Shown one piece after another: positions 26,789 to 34,738 of a stretch of DNA of 64,000 nt. The stretch is from Kribbella sp. NBC_00382 (GTDB taxonomy: Bacteria > Actinomycetota > Actinomycetes > Propionibacteriales > Kribbellaceae): positions 6,634,001-6,698,000 of the forward strand of contig NZ_CP107954.1 of assembly GCF_036067295.1 (NCBI RefSeq). Direction: 5' to 3'. Within the stretch, counting starts at the first letter, position 1; each line of letters starts with the position of its first letter. The notes under the pieces are model-generated. The model ran no database searches and had not been told where the DNA came from. It worked only from the letters and a program-made list of their open reading frames with translations. A program made the translations under genes and the position numbers.

Positions 26789-26809
26789 TTCTCTCCCTAT
26801 TGGCTCGGG

Positions 26810-26851
26810 TGGACTGGGTCGAACCTCGTCAGGCTAGTCGCAAGCAGTCCA
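26810..26851. promoter_or_regulatory. Inverted TGGACTG/CAGTCCA boxes, candidate MocR site
   Basis: TGGACTG (26810-26816) and its complement CAGTCCA (26845-26851) flank the middle of the 85-nt divergent region. Both carry a CTCG-type extension further out, consistent with two half-sites for the MocR dimer. Confidence 0.4.
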
Positions 26852-26873
26852 ATTCGAGAGTGGAGGTCAGTGG

Positions 26874-27500
26874 ATGGGGATCGGGCAGGCGCTCGGGTTC
26901 GTCGGAGCGACGGTGGTACTGGTCGGGATGCCGGGACCGAACAACATCTACATCTCGCTCCGCAGCCTCACGCAGGGCCGCCGGGCCGGTGTGGTCTCCG
27001 CCTTCGCGATCGAGACCGGTTCGATCGTCTACATCCTGGTCGCCGCGCTCGGGCTCGCCGCCGTGGTGCAGGCATCGCCGCTGGTCTTCACAGTGATCTC
27101 GCTGGCGGGCGCGGGCTACCTGGCGTTTCTGGGAGTGCGGACCCTTCGCTCGTCCGAGTCGCAGGGGGTCGGCGGGATCAAGGTCACCACGCTCGGCCGG
27201 GTCTTCCGCGACGGAGTGCTCGTCAATCTGCTCAATCCGAAGGCCGCGCTGTTCTTCCTTGCCTTCCTCCCCCAGTTCACCAGCCGCGGAGCCGGTACCG
27301 GGCAAGTTCGCGACGAGATGCTGTTGCTCGGCCTCGCCGTGCTGGTCATCGGCCTGGCACTCGATCTTTGTTATGCGCTCGGTGCCGACGCGATCGGCCG
27401 CCGGGTCCGGACCGGCGGCCGTTTCGGTGGCCTGCGCAAGTACGTTGTCGCCGGCATCTATCTGACGATCGCGGCAGTCGCCGCGCTGGGAGCCCTCTAG
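26874..27500 (+). CDS. LysE/RhtB-family amino-acid exporter
   Basis: A 208-residue, six-helix exporter. GMPGPNNIYISLRSLTQGRRAGVVSAFAIETGS (about residues 19-51) is the family signature, and the central FRDGVLVNLLNPKAALFFLAFLPQF is also typical. The substrate is probably an amino acid or analogue. The ATG at 26874 follows GGAGGTCAG. It is divergent from the MocR regulator. Its TAG stop shares the palindrome CTAG with the stop of the convergent debranching-enzyme gene. Confidence 0.9.
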   Translation: MGIGQALGFVGATVVLVGMPGPNNIYISLRSLTQGRRAGVVSAFAIETGSIVYILVAALGLAAVVQASPLVFTVISLAGAGYLAFLGVRTLRSSESQGVGGIKVTTLGRVFRDGVLVNLLNPKAALFFLAFLPQFTSRGAGTGQVRDEMLLLGLAVLVIGLALDLCYALGADAIGRRVRTGGRFGGLRKYVVAGIYLTIAAVAALGAL

Positions 27501-29479
27501 GCGACAGTGAGCATGCCGTCACTGACGCGGATCGACAGCACGTGGTCGCCGACGCGGACTCCCTCAAGCTTGATCCGCTGCCACGGCAGGACGGTGGCCG
27601 GAGTGAGGTCGAGGGTGCCTGCGGGGACGTTCGGTTCGATGCCCAGCGCTGCGACCACGACGGCGATCGCGGCGGCGGCAGCCCAGGCTTGCGGACGGCA
27701 GGACAGTGGGTAGGGCGTCGGCGTGGTCTCGTGGTCGATGCCTTCGCCGCCGTACAGCTCCGGCAGTCGGTAGTCGAAGGACTCGGCGGCGGTGAGTAGA
27801 CCTTGGACGTACGACGTCGCGGTGGCGGGGTGGCCGGCGGCGTACAGGCCCTGGATTGCCATCGCGGTGTCGTGCGGCCAGACGCTGCCGGTGTGATAGC
27901 CGAGCGGGTTGAACTGAGTCATTGCCGTCGACAACGTTCTGAGCCCGAAGCCGCTGTTCAGCTCGGGCGAGGCCAACTGCTTGGCGACGGCGGCTTCTTC
28001 GGCGGCATCGAGCAGACCGGTGCCGAGGAGGTGGCCCATGTTGGAGGCTGGGCCGGCGACCGGGCGCTTGGCGGCGTCCAGTGCGATGGCGGGATAGCCG
28101 TCGACCCAGAAGGTCGCGCGGAAGCGCTCTCTGAGGGCCGCCGCCCAGTCTCGCCAGTCCGCGCCGCCGTCGAGGTTGAAGGCGTCGAGGAGCTCGGCAC
28201 CGGCGATCGCTGCGGCGTAGGCATAACCCTGTACTTCGCAGAGCGCGATCGGCGCGGTGGCCAGGGTGCCGTCGGGCCATTGGACCGAGTCGCGGGAGTC
28301 CTTCCAGCCTTGGTTGGCCAGCCCGTGGCCGGACTCGTCGATGTACTCGAGGAAGCCGTCTCCATCGGGGTCCGCGTAGTCCCGGATCCAGCTGAGCGCT
28401 CTCTGGAGGTTCGGGAGCAACGCACGTACTTCGTCCTCGGGCATGCCCCAGCGCCAGGCTTTGTGGAGCGTGGTGATCCAGAGTTGGGTTGCGTCGTGCG
28501 TTCCGTAGTACGCGGCGGGGAGGACCAGGCCGCCGCCGTGGTCGGCGACTTCGGCGCGCAGCTCGTGCGGGATCTTGCCGGGTTGCTCAGCGGCGGCGGG
28601 GTCGACGCGAGAGCCCTGGTGCGCGGCGAGCGCGCGCAAAGTACCGGCGGCGAGTTGTGGGTCGACGGGGATCAGCATGCCGGCGGAGATGAGTGAGTCG
28701 CGGCCGAAGAGGGTCAGATACCAGGGCGGGCCGGCGCCGAGATAGCGCTCTCCCCCGTCGGCGGCCAGTTGCAGGCCGGCGACGTCGTCCAGGGAGCGGC
28801 GGATCCAGCGGCTGATGCGCTGGTCGTCGCAGTCGAGTTCGACACCGTCGTACGCCGGCCGGGCAGCAGGCGGCTCGATGGTGAAGGCGGTGGCCGGCGG
28901 GAAGCTCGCGGTCAACCTGAGCGTCACAGTTGCCGACTCGCCCGGATCGACCTTCAACCTCCAGCTTTGGTTGAGGTCCGGGGCCGGGTCGAAGGCGACA
29001 TTTGCCCGGACGCCTGAGCCGTCGTCCCAGTGCAGGCCGTCCGCGTCGGCGGTCGGCTCGATGGCCGGAAGGTCGGCGGCGGCTTCGCTGCGGACTGCCG
29101 CAGTACCGGCCAAGTCGGTGCCCAGGGCAACAATCAGCTCGCAGTCGACGGTGTCGTGGGAGCGGTTCACGACGGTGATGCGCTCTGTGACGCCGGCACC
29201 ATCCACCTGCCGGGTACGGAGCAGAGTCACCGTCGGGTCGTGGCCGGCGTCGCCCAGATCGTCCAGCACCGCGCCGTACCGAGTGGTGCTGGACGCGGGT
29301 TCGTCGACGTGGACCGGCTTCGGCGGACGGCCGTCGACGGTGATCTCCAGCCGGGACAGGATCCGTCGGTCGCGGGCGTAGACGCCCTCCGCGCCGGTAC
29401 CGGTCAACTGCCCCGATCGCGGTGACAACACCACCCAGGGAGCGGCGAGCGTGGTGACGAGATCGTGAAGGTCAGGCAT
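27497..29479 (-). CDS. Glycogen-debranching-like glycosidase (amylo-1,6-glucosidase family)
   Basis: A 660-residue protein. The N-terminal 200 residues form the beta-rich GDE_N_bis-type domain (PWVVLSPRSGQL, YARDRRILSRLEI); the C-terminal (alpha/alpha)6 barrel shows PWYLTLFGRDSLISAGM near residue 255, EYIDESGHGLANQGWKDSRDSVQWPDGT with likely catalytic acids near 380-400, and YHTGSVWPHDTAMAIQGL near 545. It is probably a cytosolic glycosidase acting on trehalose-, glycogen- or sucrose-like material. The ATG lies six bases after TAGGGT with no ribosome-binding site, so its message is likely leaderless. Confidence 0.88.
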   Translation of the reverse strand: MPDLHDLVTTLAAPWVVLSPRSGQLTGTGAEGVYARDRRILSRLEITVDGRPPKPVHVDEPASSTTRYGAVLDDLGDAGHDPTVTLLRTRQVDGAGVTERITVVNRSHDTVDCELIVALGTDLAGTAAVRSEAAADLPAIEPTADADGLHWDDGSGVRANVAFDPAPDLNQSWRLKVDPGESATVTLRLTASFPPATAFTIEPPAARPAYDGVELDCDDQRISRWIRRSLDDVAGLQLAADGGERYLGAGPPWYLTLFGRDSLISAGMLIPVDPQLAAGTLRALAAHQGSRVDPAAAEQPGKIPHELRAEVADHGGGLVLPAAYYGTHDATQLWITTLHKAWRWGMPEDEVRALLPNLQRALSWIRDYADPDGDGFLEYIDESGHGLANQGWKDSRDSVQWPDGTLATAPIALCEVQGYAYAAAIAGAELLDAFNLDGGADWRDWAAALRERFRATFWVDGYPAIALDAAKRPVAGPASNMGHLLGTGLLDAAEEAAVAKQLASPELNSGFGLRTLSTAMTQFNPLGYHTGSVWPHDTAMAIQGLYAAGHPATATSYVQGLLTAAESFDYRLPELYGGEGIDHETTPTPYPLSCRPQAWAAAAAIAVVVAALGIEPNVPAGTLDLTPATVLPWQRIKLEGVRVGDHVLSIRVSDGMLTVA

Positions 29480-29485
29480 AGGTCC

Positions 29486-29491
29486 ACCCTA
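29486..29491 (-). promoter_or_regulatory. -10 element, leaderless debranching-enzyme transcript
   Basis: TAGGGT followed by 6 nt and the ATG at 29479 on the minus strand. Confidence 0.5.
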
Positions 29492-29520
29492 AGACCGCCG
29501 ATCTACGGCAGAGTGAGCAC

Positions 29521-30006
29521 GTGAACAGCGTTGCGACGGTCCTGGTCGGCGTGGTCATCTTCGTCGGCATCCTCGGCATCGTGATCCCGGTGCTGCCCGG
29601 CGCCATCCTCAGCCTGGCCGCGATCCTGGTCTGGGCGCTGGAGGAGCAGAGCGCGACCGGCTGGATCGTGCTGTCCGCCGCGGTGGTGCTGATCGGGGCC
29701 AGCCAGGTGGTCAAGTACATCGTGCCGGAGCGGCGGCTGCGCGAGTCCGGCGTACCGCGAAGATCGATGTTCGTCGGTGTGGTGCTCGGGATCGTCGGGT
29801 TCTTCGTGATCCCGGTGGTCGGCATGTTCGTCGGCTTCCCGGCCGGCGTGTACCTGTCCGAGCGGCAGCGGCTGGGCACGCACGACCAGGCCTGGACGTC
29901 GACCAAACACGCTCTGCGAGCGACCGGTCTCTCGATCCTGATCGAGTTCGTCGGTACGTCGCTGGCCGCGGCCGTCTGGCTCGTCGCCGTGCTCTTCCTG
30001 GTCTGA
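29521..30006 (+). CDS. DUF456 membrane protein
   Basis: A 161-residue protein with four to five hydrophobic helices and the glycine-rich turn GIVIPVLPGAILSLAAILVWAL typical of DUF456. A second pattern, GVVLGIVGFFVIPVVGMFVGFPAGVYLSE, repeats the first half, consistent with tandem glycine-zipper helices. Function unknown. The start is GTG at 29521. It lies 41 nt from the divergent debranching enzyme start. Confidence 0.85.
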   Translation: MNSVATVLVGVVIFVGILGIVIPVLPGAILSLAAILVWALEEQSATGWIVLSAAVVLIGASQVVKYIVPERRLRESGVPRRSMFVGVVLGIVGFFVIPVVGMFVGFPAGVYLSERQRLGTHDQAWTSTKHALRATGLSILIEFVGTSLAAAVWLVAVLFLV

Positions 30007-30020
30007 ACCCGGCCCCTGGG

Positions 30021-30064
30021 TTGCCAGGTTCTTGCCAGGCTCACGGCAGGTTCGTCTCAGGTCT
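30021..30064 (+). promoter_or_regulatory. Four tandem 11-nt repeats, OmpR-type regulator site
   Basis: Units TTGCCAGGTTC, TTGCCAGGCTC, ACGGCAGGTTC and GTCTCAGGTCT follow without gaps, so the CAGG core recurs every 11 nt. That is one helical turn, the arrangement bound by OmpR/PhoP-type regulators. It lies 70 nt before the secreted-protein gene and shares its core with the repeats before the response regulator at 30780. Confidence 0.65.
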
Positions 30065-30133
30065 GCGGTGGATCGTGGGATGACCAGTACCAGGCGACCT
30101 GCTTGGTACGCAGTACCGGGAGGCAAATACCGC

Positions 30134-30685
30134 ATGGCGTCGAAGCAGAAGCTCACCGACAACCGCTGGCGTTTGGTCGGGACCGTGGCGGCAGTCGTGG
30201 TCACCACCGGAGCCGGCGGCGTCGCCTGGGCGGCGACCAACGCCGATCCGACCCCGAGCCCGTCCACGTCCCCGTCAGCGCCCAACCCGACGAACCCCGC
30301 CAAGCCCGGGGGTCCTGGTGGCCCCGGCGGACCTGGCCGGCACGGCGAGTTCGGGATGGGGAAAGCGCTCCACGGCGAGTTAACCGTCGAGAAGGACGGC
30401 GGCGGCTACCAGACCGTCGCGACCCAGACCGGCACCGTGAGCGCGGTCAGCAAGGACTCGATCACGGTGAAGAGCGCCGACGGCTACAGCAAGGAGTACG
30501 TGGTCACGGCGGACACGCTCGTCAACGCGACCCGCGACGGGATCACCAGCATCAAGACCGGCAACACGGTCAACGTCTCGGCGATCGTCGCCGACGGCAA
30601 GTCGACGGCGACCAGCGTCAGCGACGGCACCCAGCGCGACGCGGCCCACAAGAAGTTCGGCTTCGGTGAGCGTGGACCGCGCTGA
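30134..30685 (+). CDS. Secreted or membrane-anchored Pro/Gly-rich protein with DUF5666-like domain
   Basis: A 183-residue protein. Residues 12-33 are a hydrophobic export segment (LVGTVAAVVVTTGAGGVAWAA). A Pro/Ser/Gly linker follows, including repeats of G-G-P (about 52-64). The C-terminal beta-rich part (QTVATQTGTVSAVSKDSITVKSADGYSKEYVVTADT ... VSAIV) resembles the OB-like DUF5666 fold. The ATG at 30134 follows GGGAGG. Function unknown; its promoter carries the same repeats as the adjacent two-component system, so it is probably part of that regulon. Confidence 0.75.
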   Translation: MASKQKLTDNRWRLVGTVAAVVVTTGAGGVAWAATNADPTPSPSTSPSAPNPTNPAKPGGPGGPGGPGRHGEFGMGKALHGELTVEKDGGGYQTVATQTGTVSAVSKDSITVKSADGYSKEYVVTADTLVNATRDGITSIKTGNTVNVSAIVADGKSTATSVSDGTQRDAAHKKFGFGERGPR

Positions 30686-30690
30686 GCAGC

Positions 30691-30710
30691 GCTGATTCAG
30701 GCTGATTCGG
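30691..30710 (+). repeat. Tandem 10-nt direct repeat
   Basis: GCTGATTCAG followed directly by GCTGATTCGG lies just after the secreted-protein stop and 19 nt before the CCAGG repeats of the response-regulator promoter. Function unknown. Confidence 0.5.
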
Positions 30711-30728
30711 GCGGACACTCACAGTCGA

Positions 30729-30757
30729 TTGCCAGGAATCTCCCAGGGTTAGCCAGG
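30729..30757 (+). promoter_or_regulatory. CCAGG repeats before response-regulator gene
   Basis: CCAGG recurs at 30732, 30743 and 30753 (spacing 11 and 10 nt), ending 22 nt before the ATG at 30780. This is the same core as at 30021-30064, suggesting autoregulation by the OmpR-type regulator. Confidence 0.6.
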
Positions 30758-30779
30758 GTGCGGGCGTAAGACTGGGACC

Positions 30780-31481
30780 ATGAGCCCGCACCTGCTGGTC
30801 GTCGACGACGAACCGAACATCGTCGAGCTGCTGTCCGCGAGTCTGCGCTTCGCCGGGTACGAAGTGACCACGGCGACGCACGGCGCCGAGGCGTTACGCA
30901 AGGCCCGCGAGGTCGAACCCGACCTCGTCGTGCTGGACGTGATGATGCCCGGCCTGGACGGCTTCGAGGTGGTCCGCCGGCTGCGCGGTGAGGACCGGCA
31001 CGTACCCGTGCTGTTCCTCACCGCGCGCGACGCGGTCGAGGACAAGGTCCTCGGACTGCACACCGGCGGCGACGACTACGTGACCAAGCCGTTCAGCCTG
31101 GACGAGCTGGTGGCCCGGGTGCGCGCTCTGCTACGCCGCTCGGGCCACCGCGAGCAGACGGCGACAGAGCCCGCGGTACTTCGGTACGCGGATCTGGAGC
31201 TGAACGAGGACAGCTACGAGGTGTTCAAGGCGGGTGAGGCGGTGCAACTCTCGCTGACCGAGTTCAAGCTGCTGCGCTGCCTGCTGGAGAACGCGGAGCG
31301 GGTGATGTCCAAGGGCCAGATCTTGTCAGCCGTCTGGAACTACGACTTCGCGGGCGACGCGGGCGTGGTCGAGTCGTACATGTCCTACCTCCGCCGCAAG
31401 GTCGACACCGGCGACCAAAAACTCCTCCATACAGTTCGAGGCGTCGGCTACGTCCTCCGCACCCCCCGAGGCCCCAACTAA
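30780..31481 (+). CDS. OmpR-family response regulator
   Basis: A 233-residue regulator. The receiver has DDE (near residues 9-11), the phospho-acceptor Asp at about 53 in VVLDVMMPG, and the KPF switch (near 103). The winged-helix output domain includes LSLTEFKLLRCLLENAERVMSKGQILSAVW and SYMSYLRRKVD...LLHTVRGVGYVLR. It overlaps the kinase gene by one base. The layout and sequence resemble the actinobacterial PrrA/MprA/TcrA group. CCAGG repeats in its own promoter and upstream of the secreted protein are likely binding sites. Confidence 0.93.
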   Translation: MSPHLLVVDDEPNIVELLSASLRFAGYEVTTATHGAEALRKAREVEPDLVVLDVMMPGLDGFEVVRRLRGEDRHVPVLFLTARDAVEDKVLGLHTGGDDYVTKPFSLDELVARVRALLRRSGHREQTATEPAVLRYADLELNEDSYEVFKAGEAVQLSLTEFKLLRCLLENAERVMSKGQILSAVWNYDFAGDAGVVESYMSYLRRKVDTGDQKLLHTVRGVGYVLRTPRGPN

Positions 31482-32983
31482 TGCAAGGCCACCGCCGAAT
31501 CACCGAGCGGTATCCGCTCCGAGTCACCATCGTGGTGGTGCTGCTGGCCTTGGTGACGGCGGCTCTGCTGGCCTCGGGTTTCACGGCAACCACCATCATG
31601 CGCGGCTACCTCGTCAACAAGGTCGACGACCAGCTGGCAGCCGCCGCCAAGACGTTGCCTCCGCCGAGGCCTTTGGGCGATACCAGCTGTCCGGGCGACG
31701 GGGAGGGCAGGGGCCGGCGGCCGCCGCTGCCGAGCTCCATCGTTCTGCAATTCAACCTCGCGGACGGGACGCCGAAGATCGGCCCCTGCCGTGCGACGCT
31801 GACCGACCCGGAACCTCTCCCCGACCTTCCCACGCTGGACCTCAACCAGGTGCGCAACCTCGATGGCCAGCCGTTCAACACCAAGGCCGTCAGTGGAGGC
31901 GCAACCTGGCGGGTGCTCAACATCGAGCTGCCCAACGGCGAAGGTTCAGTCGTCGTCGCGCAGAGCCTCGGGGAGATGGATCAGACGATCACCAAGTTGA
32001 TCGGCATCCAGGCCGCCACGGGCATCATCCTGCTCATCCTGCTCGCGGGGGTTGGGACCTACGTCGTGCGGCGGAGTCTTCGGGGGCTTGAAGATGTTGA
32101 GCACACTGCGGTGGCGATTGCGGGTGGGGATCTCAGTCGGCGGGTGCCGCAGCGGGATCCTCGGACTGAGGTGGGGCGGTTGTCGTTGGCGTTGAATCAG
32201 ATGCTGGGGCAGATCGAGGGGGCGTTTGCGCAGCGGACGGCGTCCGAGTTTGCGGCTCGGCGGTCGGAGGATGCGGCCAGAAGGTCCGAGGAGAATGCTC
32301 GGCAGTCGGAGGAGCGGATGCGGCGGTTTATTGCCGACGCCAGTCATGAGCTGCGGACGCCGTTGACCTCGATCCGCGGGTTCGCGGAGCTGACGCGGCA
32401 GAAGGGTGCCGCGGCTGATCCGGCGACGATGAAGCGGATCGAGGACGAGGCCAAGCGGATGGGGCTGCTCGTCGACGATCTGCTGCTGCTCGCGCGACTC
32501 GACCAGCAACGACCGCTGCAGCACCAGCCAGTGGATCTCCTGACGCTGGCCGGCGACTCAGTGCACGACGTACAGGCCGTTCAACCGGGTCGTGAGATGA
32601 AGCTGCAGATCCTCCCGAACTCTGGTGCGCCCGTCGTCAGCGGCGACGAAGCGCGCCTGCGGCAAGTACTCGGCAATCTCGTCAGCAACGCGCTGCATCA
32701 CACGCCGGTCGACGCTCCGATCGCGCTATCCGTCGGTACCCGCAACGGCGAGGCGATCCTGGAGGTCGCCGACACCGGACCCGGCCTGAGCGAGGAGCAG
32801 AAGGTCAAGGTCTTCGAACGCTTCTACCGCGCCGACTCGGCCCGGACCCGCGCCACCGGCGGCTCAGGCCTCGGCCTCTCCATCGTCGCCGCGTTGGTGG
32901 CTGCGCATGGCGGCAAGGTCACCGTCACCGACACCGTCCCCCACGGCGCCACCTTCACCGTCCACCTCCCCGTCATCGCCTGA
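31481..32983 (+). CDS. HAMP-type sensor histidine kinase
   Basis: A 500-residue kinase. Transmembrane helices at about 14-37 and 178-200 enclose a roughly 140-residue extracellular sensor with two Cys residues that could pair. HAMP follows, then an unusual charged repeat, ARRSEDAARRSEENARQSEERMRR (shown only in part by its R-S-E repeats, about residues 262-286). That repeat extends the signalling coiled coil into the HisKA box SHELRTPLTSIRGF with His at about 289. N, G1 and G2 boxes (NLVSNALHHTP, VADTGPGLSEE, GGSGLGLSIV) are intact. The signal is unknown. Confidence 0.93.
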   Translation: MQGHRRITERYPLRVTIVVVLLALVTAALLASGFTATTIMRGYLVNKVDDQLAAAAKTLPPPRPLGDTSCPGDGEGRGRRPPLPSSIVLQFNLADGTPKIGPCRATLTDPEPLPDLPTLDLNQVRNLDGQPFNTKAVSGGATWRVLNIELPNGEGSVVVAQSLGEMDQTITKLIGIQAATGIILLILLAGVGTYVVRRSLRGLEDVEHTAVAIAGGDLSRRVPQRDPRTEVGRLSLALNQMLGQIEGAFAQRTASEFAARRSEDAARRSEENARQSEERMRRFIADASHELRTPLTSIRGFAELTRQKGAAADPATMKRIEDEAKRMGLLVDDLLLLARLDQQRPLQHQPVDLLTLAGDSVHDVQAVQPGREMKLQILPNSGAPVVSGDEARLRQVLGNLVSNALHHTPVDAPIALSVGTRNGEAILEVADTGPGLSEEQKVKVFERFYRADSARTRATGGSGLGLSIVAALVAAHGGKVTVTDTVPHGATFTVHLPVIA

Positions 32984-32991
32984 CGGGGAGG
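32965..32991. terminator. Terminator hairpin overlapping a stop codon
   Basis: An 11-bp perfect stem (CCTCCCCGTCA at 32965-32975 with 32981-32991) and 5-nt loop includes the kinase TGA, just before the convergent PPK2 stop. Confidence 0.75.
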
Positions 32992-32999
32992 CTAGACGG

Positions 33000-33908
33000 C
33001 TAAAGCACCGGGAACTGACGGGTGGTCGACTCGCCCTGCTCAAAGACCTGCGCAGCCGGCCCGAGGATCTTGGGATCGGCCTGGGCGACCAATTCGTGGT
33101 CCTTGTTGTCGTACTCGTAGAGGCTCAGCACGTGCCGCATCGCCTCGAGCCGCGCACGCTTTTTGTCGTTGCTCTTGACGACGGTCCAAGGCGCATGAGG
33201 CGTGTCCGTGTAGTGGAACATCGCCTCCTTCGCCTCGGTGTAGTCCTTCCACTTGTCGAGCGACGCGAGGTCCGTCGGCGACAGCTTCCACTGCCGGACC
33301 GGGTCGATCTGGCGGATCATGAAGCGGGTCTGCTGCTCGGCCTGCGACACCGAGAACCACAGCTTCACCAGATGGGTGTCGGACCGGACGAGCATCCGCT
33401 CGAACTCCGGCGCCTGCCGCATGAACTCCTCGTACTGCGAGTCGCTGCAGAACCCCATCACCCGTTCGACACACGCCCGGTTGTACCAGGAGCGGTCGAA
33501 CAGCACCATCTCGCCGGCGGCCGGCAGGTGCTCGACGTACCGCTGGAAGTACCACTGGGTCTGCTCGCGATCGGTCGGCTTCTCCAGCGCGACGATCCGG
33601 GCGCCGCGTGGGTTGAGGTGCTCCATGAACCGCTTGATCGTGCCGCCCTTGCCCGCCGCGTCCCGGCCCTCGAACACAATCACCAGCTTCTGCTTCGAGC
33701 GCTTCACCCAGTACTGGAGCTTGAGCAGCTCGATCTGCAGCAGCCGCTTGTCCCGGTCGTAGACCTCGCGGGCGAGGCGTTCGCCGTACGGGTAGCCCTC
33801 CCGCCAGGTGTCGACCGGCGTACCGTCGCCGCGCAGCAGGACCGGGTCGTCGTCTTCTTCGTCGAGTACGCGGAACCCGAACTCATGGACCAGATCAGGG
33901 GCACTCAT
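33000..33908 (-). CDS. ppk2: Polyphosphate kinase 2
   Basis: A 302-residue PPK2-family enzyme transferring phosphate between polyphosphate and nucleotides. Walker A is VFEGRDAAGKGGTIKR, the lid region is DREQTQWYFQRYVEHLP, and Walker B-like FDRSWYNRACVERVMGF carries the catalytic Asp. The one-domain length and sequence fit class I PPK2 (nucleoside diphosphate phosphorylation). The ATG at 33908 was chosen because GAGGAC lies just upstream; a longer frame exists but its extra residues lack family character. Confidence 0.93.
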   Translation of the reverse strand: MSAPDLVHEFGFRVLDEEDDDPVLLRGDGTPVDTWREGYPYGERLAREVYDRDKRLLQIELLKLQYWVKRSKQKLVIVFEGRDAAGKGGTIKRFMEHLNPRGARIVALEKPTDREQTQWYFQRYVEHLPAAGEMVLFDRSWYNRACVERVMGFCSDSQYEEFMRQAPEFERMLVRSDTHLVKLWFSVSQAEQQTRFMIRQIDPVRQWKLSPTDLASLDKWKDYTEAKEAMFHYTDTPHAPWTVVKSNDKKRARLEAMRHVLSLYEYDNKDHELVAQADPKILGPAAQVFEQGESTTRQFPVL

Positions 33909-34060
33909 CGACGTCCTCGCTTCGCTCCGGGCGCCGATGAGGCACAAAGTGCACTGTCCTGAATGATGACCTCGCTGCGCTCGCTCATAGCCCCCAAGAT
34001 TCGCCGGACCAGACACGCCGATGGTGAACATGGACTGTCGGCACGATGAACACCTGCGTC

Positions 34061-34693
34061 TCAGCTCAGCCGGCGTGCCTTCACCGTGGAGTCGCGACGG
34101 GCCAGCGTCTCGCCGTCGACGACCTGCTCACGGTCGTGGGCGCGGCTGACCAGGATCTCCCAGCGACCGTCGTCCAGCCTCAGATCGGCGATCACCTCGT
34201 CCGGCGTCGGGAAATGCACATCAGGGTGGTCCCCGTGCTTGAGCGACTCGGGCCAGTCGAGGTGCCCTTCGATCAGCAGGACTCCACCGGGTGCCACAGC
34301 CTCGGCCGCCGTCCGCAGGATCTCCTCGCGCGGCAGGTCGACCGTCGAGTGCAGGAACTGCGCCGACACGAGATCGAAGGTCCCGTCCGGGAACGACTTG
34401 CCGAGCTCGTGCTGCTGCCAGTCGATCTGCTCTCCCACGCCGGCCTCTGCCGCGTGCTGCGCCGCGCGCTCCAGGGCCACGGCCGAGACGTCCACGGCGG
34501 TCACTCGCCATCCCTGCTTGGCCAGCCAGATCGCGTCGCCTCCCTCGCCGGAGCCGAGGTCGAGGGCAGTCCCCGGCGTCATTCCGGAGACCTCGTTCAC
34601 CAGCTCCACGTTCGGGTTGCCGCTCCAGATCCGGGTGCTCTCGCGGTAGCGGTCGTTCCAGTACTCTTCGGCGGTTCTGTCATCCACAGTCAT
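34061..34693 (-). CDS. Class I SAM-dependent methyltransferase
   Basis: A 210-residue methyltransferase. Motif I is ALDLGSGEGGDAIWLA (near residue 43), motif post-I VTAVDVSAVAL, motif II FDLVSAQFLHS and motif III APGGVLLIEGH. The YWNDRYRESTRIWSGNPN lead resembles the thiopurine/tellurite-resistance (TehB-like) group. The ATG at 34693 follows TGGAGAC. The substrate is unknown. It lies on the minus strand between an unknown gene and ppk2. Confidence 0.88.
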   Translation of the reverse strand: MTVDDRTAEEYWNDRYRESTRIWSGNPNVELVNEVSGMTPGTALDLGSGEGGDAIWLAKQGWRVTAVDVSAVALERAAQHAAEAGVGEQIDWQQHELGKSFPDGTFDLVSAQFLHSTVDLPREEILRTAAEAVAPGGVLLIEGHLDWPESLKHGDHPDVHFPTPDEVIADLRLDDGRWEILVSRAHDREQVVDGETLARRDSTVKARRLS

Positions 34694-34738
34694 GTCTCCA
34701 GCATCTGCGGTCCGCGGCCGATCTGACAAAGAAATTTG

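Noticed and set aside
33909..34031. N-terminal extension of PPK2
   Set aside because: 41 extra residues without family likeness, and a good ribosome-binding site precedes the ATG at 33908.
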